Below, in pieces: positions 8,989 to 19,759 of a stretch of DNA of 64,000 bases; within the stretch, counting starts at the first letter, position 1; each line of letters starts with the position of its first letter. The position numbers were made by a program, and so were the translations under genes. A model generated the notes under the pieces. That model was not told the origin of the DNA. It made no database searches and saw only the letters and a list, made by a program, of their open reading frames with translations. The stretch is from positions 6,262,001-6,326,000 of the forward strand of contig NZ_CP063808.1 in NCBI RefSeq assembly GCF_018128905.1, given 5' to 3'. The stretch comes from Streptomyces sp. A2-16 (GTDB lineage: Bacteria; Actinomycetota; Actinomycetes; Streptomycetales; Streptomycetaceae).

Positions 8989-10512
8989 ATGACCCGTTAC
9001 GCGGCACCCGGCACCGAGGGCGCGATCGTCTCCTACCAGGCGCGCTACGACCACTTCATCGGTGGCGAGTACGTGCCGCCGGCCCGCGGGCAGTACTTCG
9101 AGAACCCGTCGCCGGTGAACGGGCAGCCGTTCACCGAGGTCGCGCGGGGCACCGCGGAGGACGTGGAGCGGGCGCTGGACGCCGCGCACGCCGCCGCGCC
9201 CGGCTGGGGCCGGACCTCGGTGACCGAACGCTCCGACATCCTCCTCAAGATCGCCGATCGCATGGAGGCGAACCTGGAGCAGCTCGCGGTCGCGGAGAGC
9301 TGGGAGAACGGCAAGCCGGTGCGCGAGACGCTGGCGGCCGACATCCCGCTCGCCATCGACCACTTCCGGTACTTCGCGGGGGCGGTTCGCGCGCAGGAGG
9401 GTTCGCTCGGCGAGATCGACGACGACACGGTGGCGTACCACTTCCACGAGCCGCTCGGGGTCGTCGCGCAGATCATCCCGTGGAACTTCCCGATCCTGAT
9501 GGCGGTGTGGAAGCTGGCCCCGGCGCTCGCGGCGGGCAACGCGGTCGTCATCAAGCCCGCCGAGCAGACCCCGGCCTCCATCCACTACTGGATGAGCCTG
9601 ATCGCGGACCTGCTGCCGCCGGGCGTGGTGAACATCGTCAACGGTTTCGGGGTGGAGGCGGGCAAGCCGCTCGCGTCGAGTCCGCGGGTGGCGAAGGTGG
9701 CGTTCACCGGCGAGACCACCACGGGGCGGCTGATCATGCAGTACGCCTCGGAGAACATCAAGCCGGTCACCCTCGAACTCGGCGGCAAGTCGCCGAACAT
9801 CTTCTTCGACGACGTCTGGGCGCGGGACGACGACTTCCGTGACAAGGCCCTCGAAGGGTTCACGATGTTCGCCCTCAACCAGGGCGAGGTCTGCACCTGT
9901 CCCTCCCGTGCGCTGATCCAGCGCGGCAACTACGCCGAGTTCATGGAGGCGGCCGTCGCCCGCACCGAACTCATCAGGACGGGCCACCCCCTCGACACCG
10001 ACACGATGATCGGGGCCCAGGCCTCCAACGACCAACTGGAGAAGATCCTCTCCTACCTGGACGTCGGCCGACAGGAGGGGGCGAAGGTCCTCACCGGTGG
10101 CGAACGCATCGAGCACGACGGCGAGTTGAAGGGCGGCTACTACGTCCAGCCGACGATCTTCGAGGGCGACAACCGTATGCGGATCTTCCAGGAGGAGATC
10201 TTCGGCCCCGTCGTCTCGGTGACGCCCTTCGACGACTTCGACGACGCCCTGAAGATCGCCAACGACACGCTGTACGGCCTCGGGGCGGGCGTGTGGACCC
10301 GCGACATGAACACGGCGTACCGGGCGGGCCGCGCGATCCAGGCGGGCCGAGTCTGGACGAACTGCTACCACGCGTACCCGGCGCATGCCGCGTTCGGCGG
10401 GTACAAGCAGTCGGGGATCGGGCGCGAGAACCACAAGATGATGCTGGAGCACTACCAGCAGACGAAGAACCTTCTTGTTTCTTACAGCCCGAAGAAACTT
10501 GGGTTCTTCTAA
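8989..10512 (+). CDS. exaC: Aldehyde dehydrogenase, ExaC/AldA type
   Basis: A 507-aa NAD(P)-dependent aldehyde dehydrogenase. Substrate channel and catalytic elements are visible: IIPWNFPILMAVWKLAPAL, FTGETTTGRLI, the general-base Glu in LELGGKSPNIFF, and the nucleophilic Cys in NQGEVCTCPSRALI. The C-terminal ENHKMMLEHYQQTKNLLVSY and KLGFF end are typical of the ExaC acetaldehyde dehydrogenase group used in ethanol and short aldehyde oxidation. ATG 8989 has AAGGAGG about 12 bases upstream. The GAF regulator just before it is the likely controller. The DUF779 protein that often follows this gene is absent; an eroded transposase is found instead. Confidence 0.88.
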   Translation: MTRYAAPGTEGAIVSYQARYDHFIGGEYVPPARGQYFENPSPVNGQPFTEVARGTAEDVERALDAAHAAAPGWGRTSVTERSDILLKIADRMEANLEQLAVAESWENGKPVRETLAADIPLAIDHFRYFAGAVRAQEGSLGEIDDDTVAYHFHEPLGVVAQIIPWNFPILMAVWKLAPALAAGNAVVIKPAEQTPASIHYWMSLIADLLPPGVVNIVNGFGVEAGKPLASSPRVAKVAFTGETTTGRLIMQYASENIKPVTLELGGKSPNIFFDDVWARDDDFRDKALEGFTMFALNQGEVCTCPSRALIQRGNYAEFMEAAVARTELIRTGHPLDTDTMIGAQASNDQLEKILSYLDVGRQEGAKVLTGGERIEHDGELKGGYYVQPTIFEGDNRMRIFQEEIFGPVVSVTPFDDFDDALKIANDTLYGLGAGVWTRDMNTAYRAGRAIQAGRVWTNCYHAYPAHAAFGGYKQSGIGRENHKMMLEHYQQTKNLLVSYSPKKLGFF

Positions 10513-10609
10513 AGCCTGAAGTGTGACACCGGTGGTGTGCGCGACGCACGAGGCTCCCGTGCCGTTGGGGGAGGTGCTCGAAGCCTCAACCCATGTGCAC
10601 GGGGGCCGC

Positions 10610-10840
10610 GTTGGTTCCGCATTCTGCCGTGAGCCCCGCTGCAAACTCCTGCCGCACCAGCTTGCCCTGGTCGGCCTGATGCGCCTGCGTCGACTCGGCA
10701 CTCTCGCCCAGCTCGCTGCCGGGTTCGGCATCTCCGTCGGCGCCGAGCACGCCAACCTGGCAGCCGTCCTCGACCTGCCGGCCGGCCTCGCGCGCGGCCC
10801 GCTGCGTGCCCTGCGCGACGCCGAACCGGACTACGTCCCG
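10610..10840 (+). pseudogene. IS5-family transposase remnant
   Basis: One plus-strand frame reads KLLPHQLALVGLMRLRRLG, then LAQLAAGFGISVG and LRALRDAEPDYVPL. This resembles the N-terminal helix-turn-helix of IS5-group transposases (consensus of the type HQQALLALMRLRKGET...LAAGFGISVGTAHAY). No DDE catalytic domain, terminal inverted repeats or target duplication are visible, and no good start codon precedes it. It is therefore a decayed fragment between exaC and the next gene. The rest of the 483-base gap (10513-10995) contains nothing else I can name except an A/T-rich promoter-like stretch at about 10912-10936. Confidence 0.6.
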
Positions 10841-10995
10841 TTGAGGGCGTCTGCCGCGGTTCGGCAGCCCGACTTCCGCGGCAGCGCCGGAATCGGCCAT
10901 GAAATGCCCAGAATATTACAAAGTGGGATAATCGACTTAACTCGGGAACGCCCCCACCGGTGTCCCCTACCGACCGTGAAAAGGCGGATCCGGCC

Positions 10996-11379
10996 ATGTC
11001 GAAGAAACCACGTTCGTCCGAGCCACCGCACGGCAAGGGTCCCAGCCGTCACCAGGGCACCGGACAGCACGGCTGGTCGCCCGACGTGGACGAGACGCAC
11101 CAGCAGGACAACCCGAGCGCCCGCCGGTCCTTCCAGGCTGAGCGGGCCGGTGAAAGTGGTCGAGGCCGGTCGAAGTCCCCGGAGGAGACGAAGCCCGTCC
11201 CGGGCGACATGGCCAAGAGCAGTCGTGCGAGCGGCGAGAAGTACGGCGACGCGGACGAGAAGGGCAGACGCGACACCGGACCCAAGGGCCGCTCCCAGCG
11301 CCCCAGCGGTACCAAGGACGCTTCCGCGACGACCGGCGTGGATCCACAGGACCCGCCGTCCGGGCGCCGACGGGGTTGA
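10996..11379 (+). CDS. Small, highly hydrophilic, probably disordered protein
   Basis: A 127-aa protein starting MSKKPRSSEPPHGKGP and rich in Lys, Arg, Ser, Gly, Asp and Gln, with almost no hydrophobic residues. It has no domain I recognise. Composition recalls intrinsically disordered, stress-type proteins of actinomycetes (for example around GWSPDVDETHQQDNPSARRS). ATG 10996 has AAGGCGG about 11 bases upstream; a GTG at 10960 is an alternative. An A/T-rich stretch with GATAAT at 10927-10932 could be its promoter. It converges with the hydrogenase operon. Confidence 0.55.
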   Translation: MSKKPRSSEPPHGKGPSRHQGTGQHGWSPDVDETHQQDNPSARRSFQAERAGESGRGRSKSPEETKPVPGDMAKSSRASGEKYGDADEKGRRDTGPKGRSQRPSGTKDASATTGVDPQDPPSGRRRG

Positions 11380-11421
11380 CGGTCCGATCGCGCCTGGACG
11401 GCCTGGCATGCTCCTGGGCGA

Positions 11422-11460
11422 GCGACGTACGGGCGACGTACGGGCGACGTACGAGCGACG
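11422..11460 (+). repeat. Short tandem repeat, 11-bp unit
   Basis: GCGACGTACGG is repeated about three and a half times in the spacer between the convergent hydrophilic-protein gene and hypE. It carries no reading frame of note. It may be simple-sequence expansion. Confidence 0.6.
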
Positions 11461-11466
11461 CCCCCG

Positions 11467-12546
11467 TCAGCAGATCCGCGGAAGTTGCTCCCCGATCGGC
11501 AGATCGACCACCCGCGTCCCGCCCAGGCCGGTCCGTGCCACGACCATGCCGGGATGCTCCTCCACGGTCTCTCCGATGATCACGGAGTCCGCGCCCAGAG
11601 GATGGGCGCGCATCGCCCCGAGGACGGCGTCGGCGTGCTCGCGCGGGACGAAGGCCACCAGCTTGCCCTCGTTGGCGATGTACATGGGGTCCAGTCCGAG
11701 AATGGCGCAGGCGTTGGCCACGGCCGGCGGGACCGGGACATCGCGTTCCTGGATGACCACCCCGGTCCCGGAGGCCTGCGCGATCTCGTTGAGCGAGGCC
11801 GCCAGGCCGCCCCGGGTCGGATCGCGCAGGACGTGCAGATCGGAGGTGACGGCGAGCATGGCGTCGACCAGACCGCCGAGCGCCGCGCAGTCGCTCTTGA
11901 TCTCCACTCCGAATTCCAGCCCCTCGCGCACGCTCATGACCGCCACCCCGTGGACGCCGATGGCGCCGCTGACGATCACGACGTCACCGGGGACGACCCG
12001 CTGAGGGCGCAGGTCGACGCCCGCCGGGACGAGGCCGATGCCCGCGGTGTTGATGTAGATCCCGTCGCCGTGCCCGGCCTCCACCACCTTGGTGTCGCCG
12101 GTGGCCACCTCCACACCGGCGGTGCGCGCGGCCGCGCCCAGCGCCTCGGACACGCGCGTGACCACGTCCAGCTCGACGCCCTCCTCCAGGATGAATCCGC
12201 AGGAGAGGTAGGCGGCGCGGGCGCCGCTCATGGCGAGGTCGTTGACGGTGCCGTTGACCGCCAGGTCGCCGATGCTGCCGCCGGGGAAGAACAGGGGCCG
12301 CACCACGTAGGAGTCGGTGGAGAACGCCAGCCGGGCGCCGCCCAGGGGGAGGATGGCGGCGTCACCCATCTGGGCGAGCACCTCGCCCCCGAAGGCGGGC
12401 GCGAAGATCTGCTGGACCAGTTCGGCGGAGAGCACTCCGCCGCCGCCGTGGCCCATGACGACACGCGGCCGGTCCCGCAGCGGCGCCGGACAGGTCCACG
12501 CCTCGACGTCCAGGGCGGGGACGGGGAGATCGGTGGTGTCAGACAA
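11467..12546 (-). CDS. hypE: Hydrogenase maturation factor HypE
   Basis: A 359-aa protein of the PurM/ThiL-like ATP-binding family. HypE dehydrates a carbamoyl group carried on its C-terminal cysteine to thiocyanate, the source of the cyanide ligands of the NiFe centre. The essential C-terminal PRIC tetrapeptide is present (GEQLPRIC), as are MGHGGGGVLS and VATGDTKVVEAG. It is the last gene of the operon. The start is TTG 12546, preceded by AGGAGG 9 bases away and overlapping the end of hypD by 8 bases, which implies translational coupling. Confidence 0.96.
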   Translation of the reverse strand: MSDTTDLPVPALDVEAWTCPAPLRDRPRVVMGHGGGGVLSAELVQQIFAPAFGGEVLAQMGDAAILPLGGARLAFSTDSYVVRPLFFPGGSIGDLAVNGTVNDLAMSGARAAYLSCGFILEEGVELDVVTRVSEALGAAARTAGVEVATGDTKVVEAGHGDGIYINTAGIGLVPAGVDLRPQRVVPGDVVIVSGAIGVHGVAVMSVREGLEFGVEIKSDCAALGGLVDAMLAVTSDLHVLRDPTRGGLAASLNEIAQASGTGVVIQERDVPVPPAVANACAILGLDPMYIANEGKLVAFVPREHADAVLGAMRAHPLGADSVIIGETVEEHPGMVVARTGLGGTRVVDLPIGEQLPRIC

Positions 12547-13666
12547 CGGGGGTCGCCTCCTGGGCCTTGGTGGCGGGCATGTCCAGCCGTCGGTAGAGGT
12601 AGTACGCGGCGCAGGCTCCCTCGCTGGAGACCATGGTGGCCCCCAGCGGTGTACGAGGCGTGCACAGAGTGCCGAAGGCCTCGCACTCGTGCGGCTTGAG
12701 CAGTCCCTGCAGGACCTCTCCGCTGCGACACTCGGCCGGCTCCTGCGTACGGATGCCCTCGACGGAGAAGCGGTGCTCGGCGTCGTAGTCGCGGTACTTC
12801 GGCGCCAGCCGCCAGCCGCTCTGCGGGATCACCCCGATGCCGCGCCAGGCGCGGTCGGTGACCTCGAAGACGTCCTCCAGCATGGCCCGGGCGGCCGGGT
12901 TGCCCTCCGCGCGAACGGCACGGGCGTAGGCGTTGTCGACGGTGTGCTCACCGCGTTCCAGCTGCTGGACGGTACGGCGCACGCCTTCGAGGATGTCCAG
13001 TGGTTCGAAGCCCGTCACGACGATCGGCACCCGGAAGCGCTCCGCCAGTTCCGGGTACTCCCCCATGCCCATCACGCTGCAGACATGGCCGGCCGCGAGG
13101 AAACCCTGCACCCGGCAGCTCGGCGAGGACATGATGGCCTCGATGGCGGGCGGGACGCGGACATGGGACACCAGCATGCTGAAGTTCGGGATGCCCAGCT
13201 TCCGGGCCTGATGGACCGTCATGGCGTTGGGGGGTGCGGTCGTCTCGAAGCCGATGCCGAAGAACACCACCTCGCGGTCGGGGTTCTGCTGGGCGATCCG
13301 CAGCGCGTCGAGCGGTGAGTAGACGACGCGCACGTCACCGCCCTCCGAGCGGACCTGGAACAGGTCCCGTCCGGTGCCCGGCACGCGGAGCATGTCACCG
13401 AAGGAGCAGAAGATCACCTCCGGTCGGGAGGCGATCTCCAGAGCCTTGTCGATGACCTCCAGCGGAGTCACACACACCGGACAGCCGGGTCCGTGGATCA
13501 ACTCGACCTTGTCCGGCAGGAGTTGGTCGATGCCGTGGCGGATGATGCTGTGCGTCTGCCCTCCGCACACCTCCATCAGGGCCCACGGCCTGGTCACCGT
13601 GGCGTGAATGTCGTCGAGGAGCCGGCGTGCCAGCTCCGGGTTCTGGAACTCGTCGATGTACTTCAC
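12539..13666 (-). CDS. hypD: Hydrogenase maturation factor HypD
   Basis: A 375-aa iron-sulfur protein that forms the HypCD scaffold on which Fe(CN)2CO is built. Conserved motifs are MEVCGGQTHSIIRHGID, IHGPGCPVC, FCSFGDMLRVPG and FGIGFETTAPPNA, and further cysteines lie near the C-terminus (CRSGEVLQG). The GTG start at 13666 overlaps the hypC stop in a GTGA arrangement. Sequence in the same frame upstream of it is antisense-like and was excluded. Confidence 0.96.
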   Translation of the reverse strand: MKYIDEFQNPELARRLLDDIHATVTRPWALMEVCGGQTHSIIRHGIDQLLPDKVELIHGPGCPVCVTPLEVIDKALEIASRPEVIFCSFGDMLRVPGTGRDLFQVRSEGGDVRVVYSPLDALRIAQQNPDREVVFFGIGFETTAPPNAMTVHQARKLGIPNFSMLVSHVRVPPAIEAIMSSPSCRVQGFLAAGHVCSVMGMGEYPELAERFRVPIVVTGFEPLDILEGVRRTVQQLERGEHTVDNAYARAVRAEGNPAARAMLEDVFEVTDRAWRGIGVIPQSGWRLAPKYRDYDAEHRFSVEGIRTQEPAECRSGEVLQGLLKPHECEAFGTLCTPRTPLGATMVSSEGACAAYYLYRRLDMPATKAQEATPVV

Positions 13667-13968
13667 TGGTTGCGCACCTCTTCCACCGGGGCGACGCCCG
13701 CCTCCGTCGCCGCCGTCTCCCAGGCGTCGCCGAACTCCTCCTGCAACAAGCCGAGTTCGGCGAAGAGTTCGAGCGTCTGCCGCGCCGACTCCTCGTCCAG
13801 CCGCTGCAGGGCGAACCCGACGTGGACGATGGCGTACTCGCCGACCTGGAGATCGGGCAGATACTCCAGGCACACCTCCTTGACCACGCCGCCGAAGTCG
13901 ACGGTGGCCATCCGGGTACCGTCCCGTTCCTCGATGTCCAGCACTCTGCCGGGTACCGCCAGGCACAT
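13663..13968 (-). CDS. hypC: Hydrogenase maturation chaperone HypC/HupF family
   Basis: A 101-aa protein beginning MCLAVPGRVLDIEE, with the invariant Cys2 that carries the iron intermediate and docks to HypD and the apo large subunit. GEYAIVHVGFALQRLDEESA is the usual C-terminal signature. GGAGAGG precedes ATG 13968. It follows hypF after 32 bases and overlaps hypD by 4 bases. Confidence 0.95.
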   Translation of the reverse strand: MCLAVPGRVLDIEERDGTRMATVDFGGVVKEVCLEYLPDLQVGEYAIVHVGFALQRLDEESARQTLELFAELGLLQEEFGDAWETAATEAGVAPVEEVRNQ

Positions 13969-14000
13969 GAGCCTCTCCTCGCTGTGGGTCGCGCGTCTGC

Positions 14001-16372
<2,372 letters not shown>

Positions 16373-16376
<4 letters not shown>

Positions 16377-17122
16377 GAGTGGGTGTGGGCCATGGTGCCG
16401 GTGGCCTCCGGGTGCGGGTGAGTGTGGTGAGGGGGCTGTCGGGTCATGACCGGTGAGTGGACGGGTGTGCCGTCCAGGGCGGCCAGCGCCCGGTCGAGCA
16501 GCCCGCCGACTCCCTGCCCCCGGCGTGCCGACGTCATGAGCACCTCGACCCCGGGGTTGACCTGCTGCACATTCGCGCGGAACGCCGCCTCGTCGAACTC
16601 GACGGCCTCCGCGATGTCGGTCTTGGTGACCACCACGAGGTGGGCGAGGCCGAAGGCGGTGGGGTACTTGAGCGGCTTGTCCTCGCCCTCCGTCACGGAG
16701 GCGAGGGTGACCCTCAGGGTCTCCCCCAGGTCGTAGGAGGCCGGGCAGACCAGGTTGCCGACGTTCTCCACGAACAGCAGCCGGGTGTCGTCGGGCAGCC
16801 ACCCGTCCAGGTGCCCGGCGAGCATCCCCGCCTCCAGATGGCACAGTCCGTCGGTGAGCACCTGCTTGACGGGGACCCCCGAACGCGCCAGCCGGGCCGC
16901 GTCGTTCTCGGTGGCCAGATCGGCGCTCAGCGCCGCGACGGGAACGGCGCGCTCCCGTGCCCGCAGCAGTTCGCGTTCCAGCAGCGCGGTCTTGCCGCTG
17001 CCCGGACTGGACAGCAGATTGACGACCGCGATGCCCCGAGCCGCGAGGTGCGCGCGCAGTTCGTGGGCACTCGCGTCGTTCTTCGCGAGTACGGCCTGCC
17101 GCAGGTCGACGACACGACACAT
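16373..17122 (-). CDS. hypB: Nickel-insertion GTPase HypB with C-terminal histidine tail
   Basis: A 249-aa G3E GTPase that works with HypA to load nickel into the large subunit. The P-loop SSPGSGKT is at residues 38-45, followed by ALSADLATENDAARL, the nickel-site segment DGLCHLEAGML, ENVGNLVCPASYDLGE and the NKxD-like TKTD. The N-terminal CxxCGC nickel motif of E. coli HypB is missing. Instead the last 20 residues or so are histidine-rich (HHTHPHPEATGTMAHTHS, six His), which may store nickel. Its start is 3 bases from the hypA stop, and its stop overlaps the hypF start. Confidence 0.95.
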
Positions 17123-17125
17123 GGT

Positions 17126-17527
17126 TCAGCGCTCCTCGGAGATCGGTTCGCGGGTGGGCGTGTGCGCGGGGCCGAGGCCGTCCTCCCAGTGCACGTCGAC
17201 GATCTGCAGTTCCCGGCCCGTGAGCAGGTCGGTCCGCGTACCGCCGCACGCGGGGCAGGTCAGCCGGGGCGGCATGCCGACGGCCCATTCGTGGGCGCAG
17301 GGGGTGCAGCGGGCCCGCCCGGGCACCGCTTCGGTGATCAGCTCGGCGCCTTCCAGCAGGGTTCCGGCGCAGGCCAGTTCGAAGGAGAAGGCGAGCGCGT
17401 CGGGTACGACGCCGGCGAGTTCGCCCACCTGGAGCCGTACCGATCGCACCGCCGTGACGTCCTTGGCCCGTGCGGCGGCCTCTTCCACCTGGTCGACGAC
17501 GGCCAGCGCGATGGACATCTCGTGCAT
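17126..17527 (-). CDS. hypA: Nickel metallochaperone HypA
   Basis: A 133-aa protein beginning MHEMSIALAVVDQVEEAA. His2 is the nickel ligand of the family. The zinc-ribbon cysteines are visible as CTPCAHEW and CPACGGTR. The C-terminus is slightly longer than usual (LGPAHTPTREPISEER). ATG 17527 has GAAGGA upstream. It is preceded by a 143-base leader that can fold into alternative hairpins. Confidence 0.94.
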   Translation of the reverse strand: MHEMSIALAVVDQVEEAAARAKDVTAVRSVRLQVGELAGVVPDALAFSFELACAGTLLEGAELITEAVPGRARCTPCAHEWAVGMPPRLTCPACGGTRTDLLTGRELQIVDVHWEDGLGPAHTPTREPISEER

Positions 17528-17562
17528 GGGTCCGAGTCCTTCCGCAGCCCGACTCCCGCCGG

Positions 17563-17585
17563 GCCTCATTAGAGGCGGGCGCCTC
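17563..17585 (-). promoter_or_regulatory. Alternative hairpins in the hypA leader
   Basis: Three short arms lie in a row: GCCTC 17563-17567, GAGGC 17572-17576 and GCCTC 17581-17585. The middle arm can pair with either neighbour, so two exclusive 5-bp stems are possible just upstream of hypA. This could act as an attenuator-like element or be chance in G+C-rich sequence. Confidence 0.3.
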
Positions 17586-17670
17586 CTGGTCGTACGGCCC
17601 GGCACGCCGTCACCGGCCGACAGATACACCGTTCGACGCAACCGCACGGCACACCGGTGGCTCCCACCGT

Positions 17671-17775
17671 TCACATCCGTCGGATCCGCAGGTAGCGCCG
17701 GACGTCAGGAAGCACCTCGGCGACGACAGCGACCAGGGCGGCGAGGGCCGCTCCGCCGATGACGAACTTCTTCAT
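17671..17775 (-). CDS. 34-aa single-span membrane microprotein (resembles DUF6893)
   Basis: The peptide begins MKKFVIGGAALAALVAVV, continues AEVLPDVRRYLRIRRM, and so has one hydrophobic span followed by an arginine-rich amphipathic end. GAGGAGAG lies 5-12 bases before ATG 17775, a strong ribosome-binding site; an upstream ATG at 17790 has none. It sits 11 bases after the maturation protease gene, inside the hydrogenase operon. The sequence resembles the small actinobacterial family named DUF6893 from memory. A role at the membrane, perhaps anchoring, is inferred from position only. Confidence 0.7.
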   Translation of the reverse strand: MKKFVIGGAALAALVAVVAEVLPDVRRYLRIRRM

Positions 17776-17786
17776 CCCGTCTCTCC

Positions 17787-18332
17787 TCATGTCGGAGCCC
17801 CAGCGGTTGAGGCCTGCGCCACGGACGGCTCGCCGTCCCGCAGCAGCTTTTCGATCAGCCGGACGGCCTCCGGTACGGCGTCGGACACCGGCGGGCTGAG
17901 CCCGATGCCCTCGTCCACCGAGGCCGGCTCGCATCCCACGACCAGGACGCGGCGTGGTGGCTCGCCGCCGGTACCGGCGCACAGGGTGCCCAGCAGTGCC
18001 AGGACGGTGTCGGGGCTCATCCGGTGGCCGTCCAGCGCGGGGGCGGCGGGTGAAGGGCTCCCTCCGCCGACGTCGTGCTCGATCACGTACAGCGTGCCGG
18101 GGGCCTCGCCGCGTGCCGTGGCGTCCACGAGGACGAGGGTGTCGTAGCCGTCCAGCAGCTGATAGGCGAGGTGCACCCCGCGCACCCCGATGTCCACGAC
18201 CTCGATGTGTCCGGGCAGGTCGTGCTCGGCGAGCCGGCGGGCGGTCTCCACGCCGAAGCCGTCGTCTCCGAGGAAGACATTGCCGATGCCCGCCACGAGG
18301 GTCCTGGGACCTGGCGGTGGGGGAAGGTTCAC
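17787..18332 (-). CDS. Hydrogenase maturation endopeptidase (HyaD/HybD family)
   Basis: A 181-aa peptidase M52-type protein. The N-terminal TLVAGIGNVFLGDDGFGVE is the family signature, followed by VDIGVRGVHLAYQLLDGYDT and LVDATARGEAPGTLYVIEHD. After nickel insertion this enzyme removes the C-terminal peptide of the hydrogenase large subunit, whose site is intact in hhyL. The GTG start at 18332 overlaps the preceding stop (GTGA). Confidence 0.93.
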   Translation of the reverse strand: MNLPPPPGPRTLVAGIGNVFLGDDGFGVETARRLAEHDLPGHIEVVDIGVRGVHLAYQLLDGYDTLVLVDATARGEAPGTLYVIEHDVGGGSPSPAAPALDGHRMSPDTVLALLGTLCAGTGGEPPRRVLVVGCEPASVDEGIGLSPPVSDAVPEAVRLIEKLLRDGEPSVAQASTAGAPT

Positions 18333-19759
18333 GCGTCGTCCTCCAGCGGTGCGACCTCGTCGGGCTGGAAGTACAGGAACCGTCCCTGCTCGCGGCGGAC
18401 GTCGGCGCCCGGGTCGCCCTCGACGGTGACGGCCAGGTGCACCCCGCCGTCCACGTCGTGCAGCACGGCTTCGACCCTCGCGGTGCGGCCTCGCAGGAAG
18501 ATGTCCTGCGCGTCGGTGCGCCGCGCCCCCGGACGCAACTCGACGCGGCTGCCCTGGCCCACCGACCGGCCGTCCACGACCACCCGGTCCTGCGCCGGGT
18601 CGAAGCCCGCGTCGCTCGCGGGGTCCCACCAGGGGGTGTCCGGCCGCATCACCCCGTATTCGTCGGGGAAGCCGGCGTCCGGGGCGGCGGGGCCGGGACC
18701 GGTCACCTCGCGCAGGCTCCGCACCGCCCCGTGCAGCCGCTCCAGAACCTCGGCCGGCATCGAGTCCGCCAGTTCGATCACGGCGGCCGCCCGCTCGTCG
18801 GTGCCCCGGGCCTCGCGTTTCTCCTCCTCGGTGAGGGCCGCGGTGCGCAGCGCGAGGATCTCGTCGATCTCGAGGGCGTCGTAGAGCGCGCCGGGGCTCT
18901 CCGGCGCGATGGCCGGATGGTCCTCCAGGATGATCGGCGAGGACAGCACGAGGTCGGCGCGTCCGGGTTCGCCGGCGAGCACGGGCCAGGTGTGCAGGTT
19001 GCGGCAGGCGGCGACCGCGCCCTTCGCCCACTCGGGGGGATCGGTCATCGACAGGAACGATCCGGCGCTGAGGGCCATGAGGAGGTGGCTGGCCACCAGG
19101 GAGTGCGGAAGCGCGGCCTCCCGGTCCGCGCCGCGGCCCTCGGGCGGTGTCCAGTCGCTGGTGTTCTCGACGACGGCGGTCAGCCGCAACACCCGGTAGG
19201 GGCCGTCGAGTTCGCGGGCGGAGAGCCGTAGCGTCCCGCTGATCTCCTCGCTGCGCCGGACCAGTCGGCCGACGGTTCGGCCGCCCTCGTCCAGGACCGG
19301 CTCGGTGTCCTCGCGGGCGGGGAGCCGGAAGGGATGGGTGACGCCGTCGCCGAGGAGCTCCTCCACCGGCGCGACCACCGCGACGCGCTCCTCGCTTCCC
19401 TCGTCCCAGGGCACCAGCACCCGGTCGTCGAGGCGGAGTTCGGGCACCGTGTCGAAGCCGCCGTCCGGACGGGCCCGCTCCACCGTGCGCCGTCGGGCGT
19501 GCAGGAAGCGCACCTCGACCGAGAGGGTCGCCCCCGCCTTCGGTTCCATCAGGCATTCGGTGTGCTGGAAGTCGTGCTCCTCGCACTCGGTGCCCCAGCC
19601 GGGCGGCACGAGCACACCGAACTGCCAGCGCAGCCGGTTCTTGGCGGCCGAGGCGCGATACGGGTAGAGCACATAGCCCTCGAAGAGGACGGCGTCGGCC
19701 ACCTGCCGGGCGAGGGCGAAGCGCTCCTCGGTCTCGGGGGCGAACGCGGTCACGGTCAC
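18329..19759 (-). CDS. Hydrogenase-operon conserved protein of unknown function (476 aa)
   Basis: Starts VTVTAFAPETEERFALARQV. It is acidic and has no recognised catalytic motif or membrane span. The segment VLYPYRASAAKNRLRWQFG followed by VLVPPGWGTECEEHDFQHTE suggests a soluble folded protein. Both ends overlap neighbours by 4 bases (GTGA at 19759/19756 and at 18332/18329), so it is coupled to the DUF6084-like gene and to the maturation protease. I recall proteins of this kind in actinobacterial group 1h hydrogenase operons. A structural or assembly role is inferred from context. Confidence 0.75.
   Translation of the reverse strand: MTVTAFAPETEERFALARQVADAVLFEGYVLYPYRASAAKNRLRWQFGVLVPPGWGTECEEHDFQHTECLMEPKAGATLSVEVRFLHARRRTVERARPDGGFDTVPELRLDDRVLVPWDEGSEERVAVVAPVEELLGDGVTHPFRLPAREDTEPVLDEGGRTVGRLVRRSEEISGTLRLSARELDGPYRVLRLTAVVENTSDWTPPEGRGADREAALPHSLVASHLLMALSAGSFLSMTDPPEWAKGAVAACRNLHTWPVLAGEPGRADLVLSSPIILEDHPAIAPESPGALYDALEIDEILALRTAALTEEEKREARGTDERAAAVIELADSMPAEVLERLHGAVRSLREVTGPGPAAPDAGFPDEYGVMRPDTPWWDPASDAGFDPAQDRVVVDGRSVGQGSRVELRPGARRTDAQDIFLRGRTARVEAVLHDVDGGVHLAVTVEGDPGADVRREQGRFLYFQPDEVAPLEDDA

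Noticed and set aside
10610..10840. Intact insertion sequence
   Set aside because: No catalytic domain, terminal inverted repeats or target-site duplication can be seen.
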